Positions 1 through 8,259 of a stretch of 64,000 bases of DNA are shown piece by piece. The position numbers and the translations under genes were made by a program. The DNA is taken from NCBI GenBank assembly GCA_034928535.1, contig JAYFOV010000005.1:124001-188000 (forward strand), read 5' to 3'. The notes below the pieces were generated by a model. It had not been told where the DNA came from and ran no database searches. It saw only the letters and a program-made list of their open reading frames with translations. Position 1 is the first letter of the stretch; every line of letters begins with the position of its first letter. The DNA is from CAXXOK01 sp001604115 (GTDB lineage: Bacteria > Bacillota > Clostridia > Christensenellales > Aristaeellaceae).

Positions 1-959
1 ATCTTGTGCACCAAAGCCAGTCCAAGCCCGTTGCCCGGAATGGCACGGGAGGAATCCGACTGGAAGAACTTATCGAACACGTGAGGGATATCCTCCGCCG
101 GAATGCCACGCCCATCATCCCTTACAACGACTTGCGCCGTCGCTCCGTCCGTAGTGAGCGCCACATCAATGTGCCCACCCTCACGGGAGAATTTGATGGC
201 ATTATCCAGCAGATTCACCCACACCTGCTGCAGCAATTCCTCATTGGCGATCATCTGCACCTCCGCCAACTCCAGGTCCATCACCAGCCCTTTGGGTTCC
301 CATGAGCCCTGCATCATCACAATGCAGCGGCGTATCTGCTCACTCAGGTCATATGCCTGGCGATCTGTCACGATGGATTGATTTTCCACCCGGGACAGGT
401 TGAGCACATTGGTCGCCATGGTGGCTAGGCGTGTGGATTCCCGAACGATGATATCCAGATACTCCTCGCGCTCCGCCTGCGAAATCCCCTCCAGCTGGAG
501 CAGCTCCGCAAACCCTTTGATGGAAACGATAGGTGTCTTGAACTCATGGCTGAAGTTGTTTACAAAATCTTTGCGCAATACTTCGATGCTGCCTAGTTCG
601 CTGGCCATCCGGTTGAAGCTGTCGCGCAGCTCACGTAGTTCCGGTGTGCGCCCGGTGGTAATGCGTACGGAAAAATCACCGGCCGCAAGACGGTTGGTCG
701 CATTGATGATCTCCCGGATCGGACGCAGCGGCACCCGCCCAAAAACCATGGACACGATGGTACCCACGATGGCGCTGGCAGCCAGCACGGCAACCAGCAC
801 CGGAAAGGTGGTGCGCAGCCCAAAGCGATCCAGCACCCCGAAATGCGTTGCCAGCATGCCGATCAGGAGCACGAACAGAGAGGTGATCAGGAATATGGTC
901 AGCACGATAAACGTAAAAAACAACGTGAGCCCAAAGCGCTCAAGCTTCTTGCGGATCAA
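1..959 (-). CDS. Sensor histidine kinase (HAMP/HisKA/HATPase), 3' end cut by window
   Basis: Membrane sensor kinase that should phosphorylate the OmpR-type regulator encoded just upstream. Two N-terminal membrane segments (about residues 9-33 and 48-70) are separated by only some 15 residues, so it has almost no extracellular domain and probably senses within or at the membrane. A HAMP segment follows, then the phosphoacceptor motif FSHEFKTP, an N box (LLDNAIKFS), a G1 box (RDDGRGIP) and a G2 box (GNGLGLAL). The protein runs off the window shortly after the G2 box. The start is a TTG at 959 whose TTGA overlaps the regulator's stop codon, and I see no in-frame ATG nearby, so translation is likely coupled. 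Its input signal is unknown. Confidence 0.9.
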   Translation of the reverse strand, partial: MIRKKLERFGLTLFFTFIVLTIFLITSLFVLLIGMLATHFGVLDRFGLRTTFPVLVAVLAASAIVGTIVSMVFGRVPLRPIREIINATNRLAAGDFSVRITTGRTPELRELRDSFNRMASELGSIEVLRKDFVNNFSHEFKTPIVSIKGFAELLQLEGISQAEREEYLDIIVRESTRLATMATNVLNLSRVENQSIVTDRQAYDLSEQIRRCIVMMQGSWEPKGLVMDLELAEVQMIANEELLQQVWVNLLDNAIKFSREGGHIDVALTTDGATAQVVVRDDGRGIPAEDIPHVFDKFFQSDSSRAIPGNGLGLALVHK

Positions 960-1648
960 ACCATCCTCACCGCCTTGTAGCCCAGGCCGCGCACGGCCAC
1001 CAGCTCAAACTCCGGGTAGTTTTCAAAACGCCTGCGCAACCGGTTGATGTGCACATTGACCGTAGTATCCGTGCTCTCACTTGCCATGCCCCAAATTTCA
1101 TCCATCAACTGAATCCGGGTGAAAATCTTGTCCGGGTAGCTCAGGAGCTTGTAGAGCAGGTAAAACTCCTTCTGGGGCAGGGTTTGCCTGTCCTCGCCGC
1201 GGATCACAGTCAGGCTGTCATACAGCAGCGTCACTTCACCAATTTGCAGCTTGTGCTCATTTACGATCTGAGCCCGGCGCAGCAGCGCGCGCATGCGCAG
1301 CAGCGCGCGCATGCGCAGCAGCATTTCCTCCATATCAACCGGCTTGGTCATATAATCGTCCGTGCCCACCAAAAACCCCTTATGCTTGTCACTGGGCAAC
1401 TGCCTGGCTGTGATCATCAGGATTGGGGTATCAATGCCTGCATCGCGTATCTCCTGCGTGAAGGTGTAGCCATCCATGCCCGGCATCATGATGTCCAGCA
1501 GGATGATGTCGATATGCTGCTCATCCATCACGGCCAGCGCATCATTACCATCCTGCGCGGGGAACACCTTGTACCCATTGCGCGTGAGCACGGCCTCCAT
1601 GAGTTTTCGTGTGTTCACATTGTCCTCTACGACCAGTGCGTGAAACAT
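956..1648 (-). CDS. OmpR/PhoB-family response regulator
   Basis: DNA-binding response regulator of 230 residues, the usual family length. The receiver begins FHALVVEDN, with the acceptor aspartate in IILLDIMMPGMDG and the conserved lysine in MTKPVD. The C-terminal winged helix ends RRRFENYPEFELVAVRGLGYKAV. I chose ATG 1648 because a strong AGGGGAG ribosome site lies 9 nt upstream; the frame stays open further upstream but without family similarity. Between receiver and effector domains, the helix encoded at 1278-1325 carries an in-frame duplication (MRALLR twice). It overlaps the kinase start, forming a two-gene operon. The target genes are not evident from sequence. Confidence 0.93.
   Translation of the reverse strand: MFHALVVEDNVNTRKLMEAVLTRNGYKVFPAQDGNDALAVMDEQHIDIILLDIMMPGMDGYTFTQEIRDAGIDTPILMITARQLPSDKHKGFLVGTDDYMTKPVDMEEMLLRMRALLRMRALLRRAQIVNEHKLQIGEVTLLYDSLTVIRGEDRQTLPQKEFYLLYKLLSYPDKIFTRIQLMDEIWGMASESTDTTVNVHINRLRRRFENYPEFELVAVRGLGYKAVRMV
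1278..1325 (+). repeat. 18-bp tandem duplication inside the response regulator gene
   Basis: Two exact 18-bp copies (1278-1295 and 1296-1313) are followed by a partial third copy. The unit is a multiple of three, so the reading frame is kept and the regulator gains six residues (MRALLR) in the region joining receiver and DNA-binding domains. Confidence 0.9.
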
Positions 1649-1772
1649 TGCCATCATCTCCCCTGTCATGGTAGCGCACGGCGATAAACTGAGCATGAAC
1701 ACACCTAAAAGATCTACATTCCGGCGCCAACTGAAACATATGCCTTTGCATAACCTAGTGGATGTGCCAAAG

Positions 1773-1802
1773 CGCCCGCGCCTCCCAAAGGAAGCGCGGG
1801 CG
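1773..1802 (-). terminator. Hairpin, likely terminator of the glycosidase operon
   Basis: A 9-bp perfect GC stem (1773-1781 with 1794-1802) and 12-nt loop lie 56 bp past the stop codon of the last operon gene. The following T tract on the minus strand is weak (CTTTGG), so termination may be incomplete or factor-aided. Confidence 0.55.
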
Positions 1803-1857
1803 TTCGGTTGCTGTTTGGGCGCTATGTTTGCCCAAGCTCCCCAATCGGTTTTCGCCT

Positions 1858-2328
1858 TCAATGGTGCTCTTTGCAGGCCATTTCCGCTACGGTAAGCTTG
1901 ATCACAACCACGGCATCCGCCTGGGCATCGGTAAAGGTCCAAGCGTCCTTGCCGCTGTAATGCCATACGATGCGCCGCAACGCATCCTTTTTTTCGGTTG
2001 GATCGTCCACCAAGGAAACCGACCCCGTGCCGATCACGCTTTGGAACCGGAACGAAAAATCGCACCCGGCATCGGCGGCATGCACGGCATGGTTGGTGTC
2101 CAGCTCAAAGCCCACGTTAGGACACTGCGCGATCAAGTCCATCTTGCGCCCCATTTTTGCGCCGTGAAAATAAAAAGTCGGTGTATCCCCATCGCGAAGA
2201 TAGGCGAAATTGAGTGGAACGATATACACGCCGCCCTCCTGCGCAAAGCCGAGCCTGGCACAGTCGCACGCCTGAATGATGGCATCCATCCGGGTCACAT
2301 CGGTCACTTCACGGTCTTTCCTTCTCAT
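1858..2328 (-). CDS. NimA-like pyridoxamine-5'-phosphate-oxidase-fold flavoprotein
   Basis: Small cytoplasmic protein (156 residues) of the PNPOx-like split-barrel family. It opens MRRKDREVTD and continues with IVPLNFAYL and FYFHGAKMGRK, typical of the NimA/5-nitroimidazole-resistance-like subgroup that binds FMN or a related cofactor. Many members are general oxidoreductases of unknown substrate, so drug resistance should not be assumed. The start is supported by GGAGTGG about 6 nt before the ATG. It is the last gene of the minus-strand carbohydrate operon, 41 bp after the cupin gene and followed by a hairpin. A role in sugar metabolism is not evident, and it may simply be a passenger. Confidence 0.8.
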   Translation of the reverse strand: MRRKDREVTDVTRMDAIIQACDCARLGFAQEGGVYIVPLNFAYLRDGDTPTFYFHGAKMGRKMDLIAQCPNVGFELDTNHAVHAADAGCDFSFRFQSVIGTGSVSLVDDPTEKKDALRRIVWHYSGKDAWTFTDAQADAVVVIKLTVAEMACKEHH

Positions 2329-2369
2329 TGCATGCCACTCCGTTCTGCATGATAGGTTTGCTTGGCGGG

Positions 2370-2834
2370 TCAGCCGTTGGGCAGGCTGCTAAAGCCCTCC
2401 GGCACGTTGCCCGCGCGATAGGCATGGCGCTGGTCGTTCATGCGGTGCAGGTACACATCCTCATCAGGGTAATAACAGGTGTCCTCACCATCCACCGTGC
2501 CGATATCCAGGATCACCAGCGGTTCCGCCCCTGTGTTGCGGAAGGTGTGCGCAATGCCAGTTCCGGCAGGCTTGCCCAGGAAATGGCCGGCCGCTACAGG
2601 TTGCTCCTCGCCATTCAGGCGCAAGGTGCCTGTCCCCGACAGCACATAGAAAAACTCCTCCTGCGTGGAGTGGGTATGGTACTTGGTGCTGTGGGCTCCC
2701 GGCGGCACAGTGTCCAAATTGACATACAGCCGCCGGTTTCCCACCAACTTGCTCAGCTGCAACGTGGTAAGCCCTACCTTATCCTGCCAGACATAATCGG
2801 GTGGGATGCACTCAATGTTCCCAGTGTGTTCCAT
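2370..2834 (-). CDS. Cupin-domain protein
   Basis: Small single-domain cupin of 154 residues. Cupin motif 1 is visible (HTHSTQEEFFYVLSGTG, with the His-x-His and Glu metal ligands), followed by motif 2 (PAGTGIAHTFRN, with the last His ligand), so a metal-binding beta barrel is expected. Such proteins act as sugar isomerases, epimerases, dioxygenases or ligand sensors, and sequence alone does not decide. I chose ATG 2834 because AAAGGAG lies 7 nt upstream; the frame extends 12 codons further without a better site. It sits 32 bp after the symporter gene in the glycosidase operon, so a sugar-related role is a reasonable guess. Confidence 0.85.
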   Translation of the reverse strand: MEHTGNIECIPPDYVWQDKVGLTTLQLSKLVGNRRLYVNLDTVPPGAHSTKYHTHSTQEEFFYVLSGTGTLRLNGEEQPVAAGHFLGKPAGTGIAHTFRNTGAEPLVILDIGTVDGEDTCYYPDEDVYLHRMNDQRHAYRAGNVPEGFSSLPNG

Positions 2835-2866
2835 ACGGTGGCTCCTTTCCGGCTGCCGAATATGGC

Positions 2867-4246
2867 TCACGGTTGCGCGGCAAGATCCCCCCGCGCTTCC
2901 AATGCCTTGATTATCTCAGTGTAGCGTTGTTCATCGATCTGGTATTTGCGCATGTAAACGATGTAACCGGCCACAATGCACAATAACGGCAGGATGAGCA
3001 TGGACAGCTTCATGGTGATAATGCCCTGCGCCGTGACCTCCGCTGCGCTCTGGGCAGCATTGATGCCCGAAATGATGAGCGTGAAGCCAAGCACGCCGCT
3101 GGCAATGGCTCCGCCGATTTTATTGATGAACGGCTGCACTGAGAACGTGACACTCTCATTGCGCTTGCCCAACTTCAGCTGTCCGTATTCGATGCTGTCC
3201 GCCAGGAACATGAGCATGAGCATTTGAATGAAGGCCTGACCGATGAAAATGAGCACCCCTGCGATGCCGATGTAGGCCATGTTCATCGGCGCCACAAAAA
3301 AGAGGATGTAGCCCGCAACCACCATCGCGGTGGATGCAGTATACAGCTTGCGCCGCGTGAGCCGCTTGCGCACCAGCGAGAACACGCTCAGTGCCGTCAA
3401 CTGGGAAACCCCCAGCACCGCCGCAAAGATGGCGTACATATTTTCATCACCATAGGCATACTTGAAAAAATGCACGCCAAAACTGGTGGTGGTCGTGTAG
3501 CCGATCATAAACAGCGACATGGACACCGCCACCCACAGCAGTTGGTCGTTTTTGAACAGCACGCGGAGCATCTCCCGCAGGGTGGTTTTTTCCTCCTCTT
3601 TGAAGTACCCCTTATGTTCCTTTACGCCAAAGATGGTCACCAACTGAAAACCGATCATCAAAACCACGATGATGAGCGCAAAGAGGAACCAGCCTTCCTT
3701 GGCACTGCCCGTCGCGGCGGTGAGCGCGTTGGTTGCGGGGATTATGCCCACCACCACTGCAAACAGACCGATGTTGGCACAGATGCGCGCAAATGCACCG
3801 ATGCGCTCGCGTTGTTTTTGGTTGGTGGAAAGCGCAGGCATGAGCGACCAGTAGGCGATGTCGTTCAGGCCATAGAAAACATCCCACATCAGGTAGCACA
3901 GCCCAAAGACCAGCGCATAGGCGCCGCCGGACAGCCCAAAGTCAAAGAACATCGCCAGCATGCACAGTGCGCCTACCACCGCGCCAAACAAAATCCAGGG
4001 CTTGAACTTGCCAAAGCGCGAGCGCGTGTTATCCACCACAAGCCCCATGATAGGATCATTGAATGCATCAAAGAAGCGCAGCACCAGCAGCACCACGGTA
4101 AGCATGCCCAAGGTGGCGTCATTCACATTGAGCACTTCCGTCACATAAACCATGATATACATGCTTACCATCGTGTAGAACATATCCCGGCCAATGGTAC
4201 CCAGTCCAAAACAGTAGTGGTTCCGACGGTCTTCCTTCTTTTCCAT
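2867..4246 (-). CDS. GPH-family (MelB-like) sugar:cation symporter
   Basis: Polytopic inner-membrane transporter of 459 residues of the glycoside-pentoside-hexuronide family. The signature loop reads NDPIMGLVVDNTRSRFGKFKPW, equivalent to the conserved DPxxGxxxDrTxSRxGkfRPw region of MelB, with about 12 hydrophobic segments. It probably imports a glycoside with Na+ or H+. It lies 12 bp downstream of the GH36 alpha-galactosidase gene and in one operon with GH13 and GH1 glycosidases. Uptake of a galactoside or other disaccharide cleaved inside the cell is therefore the likely role. The exact substrate cannot be read from sequence. Confidence 0.88.
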   Translation of the reverse strand: MEKKEDRRNHYCFGLGTIGRDMFYTMVSMYIMVYVTEVLNVNDATLGMLTVVLLVLRFFDAFNDPIMGLVVDNTRSRFGKFKPWILFGAVVGALCMLAMFFDFGLSGGAYALVFGLCYLMWDVFYGLNDIAYWSLMPALSTNQKQRERIGAFARICANIGLFAVVVGIIPATNALTAATGSAKEGWFLFALIIVVLMIGFQLVTIFGVKEHKGYFKEEEKTTLREMLRVLFKNDQLLWVAVSMSLFMIGYTTTTSFGVHFFKYAYGDENMYAIFAAVLGVSQLTALSVFSLVRKRLTRRKLYTASTAMVVAGYILFFVAPMNMAYIGIAGVLIFIGQAFIQMLMLMFLADSIEYGQLKLGKRNESVTFSVQPFINKIGGAIASGVLGFTLIISGINAAQSAAEVTAQGIITMKLSMLILPLLCIVAGYIVYMRKYQIDEQRYTEIIKALEARGDLAAQP

Positions 4247-4258
4247 AGACCTATCCCC

Positions 4259-6628
4259 TTATATTTGATCGGCCACGGCGGCCGCAGGGTCTGTGTGGAG
4301 CGCTTCGATCACATAGAGGTTGGAACCGAAATCCCCCAAAAAGCGGGTTTGCGCGTTATATCCGGTACCAATGAACTGGTTGTTCAGCAGGATCCCGTCC
4401 ATTAGAGCTTCTCCCGTGCCCTGATAGGCCTCCACGCAGTCCGTCATGGCATAGTGCCGGTCCGCGGTACGCAGCAGGAAGCCTTCCGGCGCCAGTGTGA
4501 AGGGCAAAATGTGTTTGACCAGCCCGCCAAAGCGCTTGATGAACAGCGGCTGTTTGCGCGTTGTCACACGGTAGCGCCGGGCAGGTTCCAAACCCGCCAA
4601 CCGCAGGCGGTCAAAGCCGTCAGACGCATTGCCCTGCGCCTGGTAAAACCCCGTCACCGCGGTTGTCCTGTCTTGATCCACACAATGCCATACCGTCTGG
4701 TTTGCCTTGCCGAAGCCGCCCCGCCAAAAGGTACCGTATTGGAACACGCGGCGGTACTGTTTATAAAATGCGATTTGCGCGCGAACCTCCCTGCGCTGCA
4801 CAGGGCTCAGATACTTCAGATCCAGTTCATACCCCAGGCAGCCAAACGCGGCTACATTGAACCGCGTGGGCAGGGGTGTATCCCGTAAAGTCTGCTGGTG
4901 AGGCGCTTGCGAAACATGCGCGCCCATGCAGGAGAGGGGATAGAGCAGACTCAGCCCGCCTTGGATTTTCAGCCGCTCGATGGGGTCGGTATTGTCTGAT
5001 GCCCAAATTTGCGGGGAAAAACACAGCATGCCCAGATCGAACCGATTGCCCCCGCTGGAGCAGCTCTCCAACAGAATATGCGGTCTTGGCCGGAAAATGC
5101 GCGCGAGCACATCATAGAGCCCAAGCATATAGCGGTGGTAAAACTCCCCTTGATGGCTCGCGCAGGGGGAGCATGCATCGCTTATATGGCGGTTGTAATC
5201 CCATTTGACATAATCGATCCGGCAGGTGTCCAGCAGGTGTGATACCTGCGAAACGATGTAGTCCCGCACCGCGGGATTGCACAGATCCAACACAAGCTGG
5301 TTGCGCCCCAGCGCAGGGGTTTTGCCGGGCGTGGCCAGCGCATATTCGGGGTGCGCACGGTACAGATCGCTGTCCGGATTGATCATTTCCGGCTCAAACC
5401 ATAGTCCAAAGCGCATCCCCATACGGTGGATGCGTCTGGAAAACTCCGAAAGCCCCCGGGGTAGCTTTCTGCGGTTCACGGCATAGTCGCCAAGCCCCGC
5501 ATGGTCGTTATCGCGCGCACCAAACCAACCGTCATCCAGCACGAAGAGCTCAACACCGACCTGTTTGGCTCGCCGTGCAAGCCTGATCAGCTTGCCCCGG
5601 GTGAACCGAAAAAAATGTGCTTCCCAGTTATTGAGTACAACCGGGCGCTCCTTGCCCTGCCATTCCCCGCGCACAATGTGGCGGTTCACAAACGCATGAA
5701 AGCGCTGGCTCAGGCCGTTCAGCCCTTCCCCGGAGTAGCAGAGCACCGCTTCGGGGGTCTCAAACTGTTCCCCGCCGGCTAACGTCCAGTGAAAGCAATG
5801 CGGGTTGATGCCCAGTGCCACGCGCACCGTGTCCATAGCGCTGCGCTCCACAGCCCCATAGTGGTTGCCGCTGTAAAGCAGGTTGAATCCGTACGCTTCG
5901 CCATGGTTTTCGTCTGCGCCCGCCGCCGCCAGGATGAAGCCCGGGTTGTGGCGGTTGCTGCTGGCGCCGGTGGTTGCACTGTTCACATGTATGCCATAGC
6001 TTACAGGGCGCTCATGCGCATGCGCTTCGCGGATCCAGCCCCCGTCCAGGGTGATCAGGCGGTAGCCGTCATTGGGCAAATCGACCATCATACTGAGCAG
6101 CCTGTGCAGCGTCAGCGGTTGGTCATGCCCGTTCACGAGCACCGCGCGCCGCGTGATCACATCTGTCTGGGTAAACACAGTATAGTACAGGTGCAGAGAC
6201 ACTGCATTGCTTGCATCCAGCAGATCAATGCGTAAGGTATCGCACCCCTGCGCATCCCCCTCCGCGCTTGGCAGTCCATCCATGCCCACGGTGCCCGGCT
6301 TGATTTCATGCCCCTGATAGCGGAAATCCGCCGTAAAAGTGCCGTCCGGCATAGCGATCTCGGCCGGGGTTTCGCGGTAATCGCCTTTGCCGATGCCCGA
6401 CCACTCCAGCAGGAGCGTGTCCAAGCAGTAGGTTTCGTCCTCCGGGCTATAAAGCACACTGGAGCCGACCACGGCCGTGCGCTTGAGGGCGTGGGTCGCC
6501 ATCGGTTCCCCTGCCGAAAAGCGCCTGCCGTAGTGCACGTGCTCCAGATGCCCAAAGCGCGTAACGCGTAACCAGTAGGCCGTAGAATGTGTTTCCAGCC
6601 GAAACTCCCCATCCGAAAAGGAAATCAC
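4259..6628 (-). CDS. Alpha-galactosidase, glycoside hydrolase family 36
   Basis: Hydrolyses terminal alpha-1,6-galactosyl residues such as those of melibiose and raffinose. At 789 residues it has full family length. The catalytic nucleophile is expected at Asp477 in VKWDYN and the acid/base at Asp548 in SDNTDPIERL, matching known GH36 enzymes, and the LLESCSSGGNRFD substrate loop lies between. No signal peptide is seen, so the enzyme is cytoplasmic, which fits import by the symporter encoded next. Its ATG overlaps the stop of the GH13 gene (ATGA), so translation is coupled. The assignment to GH36 is firm; the preferred substrate is inference from family and neighbours. Confidence 0.94.
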   Translation of the reverse strand: MISFSDGEFRLETHSTAYWLRVTRFGHLEHVHYGRRFSAGEPMATHALKRTAVVGSSVLYSPEDETYCLDTLLLEWSGIGKGDYRETPAEIAMPDGTFTADFRYQGHEIKPGTVGMDGLPSAEGDAQGCDTLRIDLLDASNAVSLHLYYTVFTQTDVITRRAVLVNGHDQPLTLHRLLSMMVDLPNDGYRLITLDGGWIREAHAHERPVSYGIHVNSATTGASSNRHNPGFILAAAGADENHGEAYGFNLLYSGNHYGAVERSAMDTVRVALGINPHCFHWTLAGGEQFETPEAVLCYSGEGLNGLSQRFHAFVNRHIVRGEWQGKERPVVLNNWEAHFFRFTRGKLIRLARRAKQVGVELFVLDDGWFGARDNDHAGLGDYAVNRRKLPRGLSEFSRRIHRMGMRFGLWFEPEMINPDSDLYRAHPEYALATPGKTPALGRNQLVLDLCNPAVRDYIVSQVSHLLDTCRIDYVKWDYNRHISDACSPCASHQGEFYHRYMLGLYDVLARIFRPRPHILLESCSSGGNRFDLGMLCFSPQIWASDNTDPIERLKIQGGLSLLYPLSCMGAHVSQAPHQQTLRDTPLPTRFNVAAFGCLGYELDLKYLSPVQRREVRAQIAFYKQYRRVFQYGTFWRGGFGKANQTVWHCVDQDRTTAVTGFYQAQGNASDGFDRLRLAGLEPARRYRVTTRKQPLFIKRFGGLVKHILPFTLAPEGFLLRTADRHYAMTDCVEAYQGTGEALMDGILLNNQFIGTGYNAQTRFLGDFGSNLYVIEALHTDPAAAVADQI

Positions 6629-8259
6629 GCCCTGCCACCTCCCGTTTCCTGGCGGAAAACAATGGCCTCGTAGGGTTCCAACACCCCGGTATAGGCACTG
6701 ATGCCCGTGTTGGCGATGACCACCTCGCCAACCATGGGCGCTCTGACTGTGCGCGCGCTCATGTTCAGCAGGGTCACATAACGCTCCCCTTCCAAGCTGC
6801 GGGCAAAAGCCATGATGCGGCGGTCGGCAAACAGCGGCTCAAACACCCCAAACTTGAGGGTTTCGCTCCCGGCGCGCAGGGCGATCATCCGCTTGTAATA
6901 GCTTAGCACCGAGCGGCTGTCGTCCGCTTGCGCAGCATAGTTGAGGCGCACGTGGTTGCTGTTGATGCCCAGCCACGGCGTGCCTGTGGTAAAACCAGCA
7001 CCCGGCTCGCCCGACCACTGCATGGGCGTGCGGGCGTTGTCCCGTGAAGCCATGCGGATCCACCGCCACCGCAGCCATTTAGGAATGTGCATTTTCTTCA
7101 TCAAATGATCGATGTTATGGCTTTCCACATCGTCCAGCTGTTCCAGGCTTTGAAAATCAAAATTCGTCATCCCAATTTCCTGCCCCTGATACACATAGGG
7201 CGTACCACGCAGGGTGAATTGCAGCGTTGCCAACATTTTTGCGCTGCGGGTCAGGTATTGCCGGTCATTGCCATAGTGGGACACGATGCGGGGCTGGTCG
7301 TGATTTTCCAGATACAGCGCATTCCACGAAAGCCCCTGCTGCCATTTGGTGAGCACTGCCAACAGGTTTTTGGCCTGGAAGGGTTTTGGCACATAACGGG
7401 CAACCCGCCGATCCACTTCCAGATGGTCAAAATAGAACACCATATCCAGCTCGCCACGCTCCGGCTCGCAAAGCATGCGCGCCTCATCCACATCCACCAT
7501 CACAGTCTCGCCAACGGTAAAGCAGTCAAAGTGAGCCAACACATCACGGCGCAGCTCGCGCAGGATGGCGTGGTTGCCCTCCTGTGACTTGTAATGCTCG
7601 ATCCCCTGCACAGCCAGACGCTTTTGACCATCCTCCAGCGAGGTTTTGTAAATCACGTTGATCACATCACACCGGAAGCCCGCTGCGCCTTTTTCCAGCC
7701 AGAAGCGCATAATGTCCTTGACTTCCTCAATGACCTTAGGATTGTGGTAATTGAGATCAGGCTGCTTTTTGTCAAACAGATGCAGGTAGTACTCTCCGCT
7801 AGCCTGATCCTTTTCCCAAACGCTGCCCATGAAAAAGCTCGTCCAGTTGTTGGGCGGGCTTCCATCCGGCTTCCCCTTGTGCCAGATATAGTAGTCCCGG
7901 TAGGGGCTTTGCGGATCAAGGCTCTGCTGAAACCAGGCGTGCTCATCGCTCGTGTGGTTGATCACCAGATCCATGATGATCTTGATATCCCGTTTGGCCG
8001 CCTCCGCAAACAGGCGATCCATATCCGCCATGGTGCCAAACTTCGGGTTCACATTGCGGTAATCGCTGATGTCATAGCCGTTGTCCGCATCCGGGGAGCA
8101 ATAGATGGGTGAAAGCCAGATGATGCCCGCACCAAGCGCCTTGATCTCATCCAGCCGCCGGATGATACCGGGGATATCCCCTATGCCGTCCCCGTTTGAA
8201 TCCTGAAAGCTGCGGGGGTATATCTGATACACAACCCGCTCCTGCCACCATTTGCTCAT
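6625..8259 (-). CDS. Alpha-glucosidase / oligo-1,6-glucosidase (GH13)
   Basis: Cytoplasmic GH13 enzyme of 544 residues. The expected catalytic residues are present: nucleophile Asp198 in GFRCDVIN, acid/base Glu251 in FTVGET, and Asp321 in ENHDQ. Valine directly after the nucleophile is the residue associated with alpha-1,6 specificity in oligo-1,6-glucosidases, while alpha-1,4 enzymes carry Ala or Thr. Isomaltose or isomaltulose-type substrates are therefore favoured. I chose ATG 8259 because MSKWWQERVVYQIYPRSF is the standard family start and it overlaps the GH1 stop as ATGA. The frame is open 28 codons further but without similarity. It is the second gene of the operon. Confidence 0.93.
   Translation of the reverse strand: MSKWWQERVVYQIYPRSFQDSNGDGIGDIPGIIRRLDEIKALGAGIIWLSPIYCSPDADNGYDISDYRNVNPKFGTMADMDRLFAEAAKRDIKIIMDLVINHTSDEHAWFQQSLDPQSPYRDYYIWHKGKPDGSPPNNWTSFFMGSVWEKDQASGEYYLHLFDKKQPDLNYHNPKVIEEVKDIMRFWLEKGAAGFRCDVINVIYKTSLEDGQKRLAVQGIEHYKSQEGNHAILRELRRDVLAHFDCFTVGETVMVDVDEARMLCEPERGELDMVFYFDHLEVDRRVARYVPKPFQAKNLLAVLTKWQQGLSWNALYLENHDQPRIVSHYGNDRQYLTRSAKMLATLQFTLRGTPYVYQGQEIGMTNFDFQSLEQLDDVESHNIDHLMKKMHIPKWLRWRWIRMASRDNARTPMQWSGEPGAGFTTGTPWLGINSNHVRLNYAAQADDSRSVLSYYKRMIALRAGSETLKFGVFEPLFADRRIMAFARSLEGERYVTLLNMSARTVRAPMVGEVVIANTGISAYTGVLEPYEAIVFRQETGGGRA

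Noticed and set aside
3224..4405. A 393-codon plus-strand frame opposite the symporter gene
   Set aside because: Composition (His, Gln, Lys rich) is that expected from the reverse of a membrane protein gene; no ribosome site.
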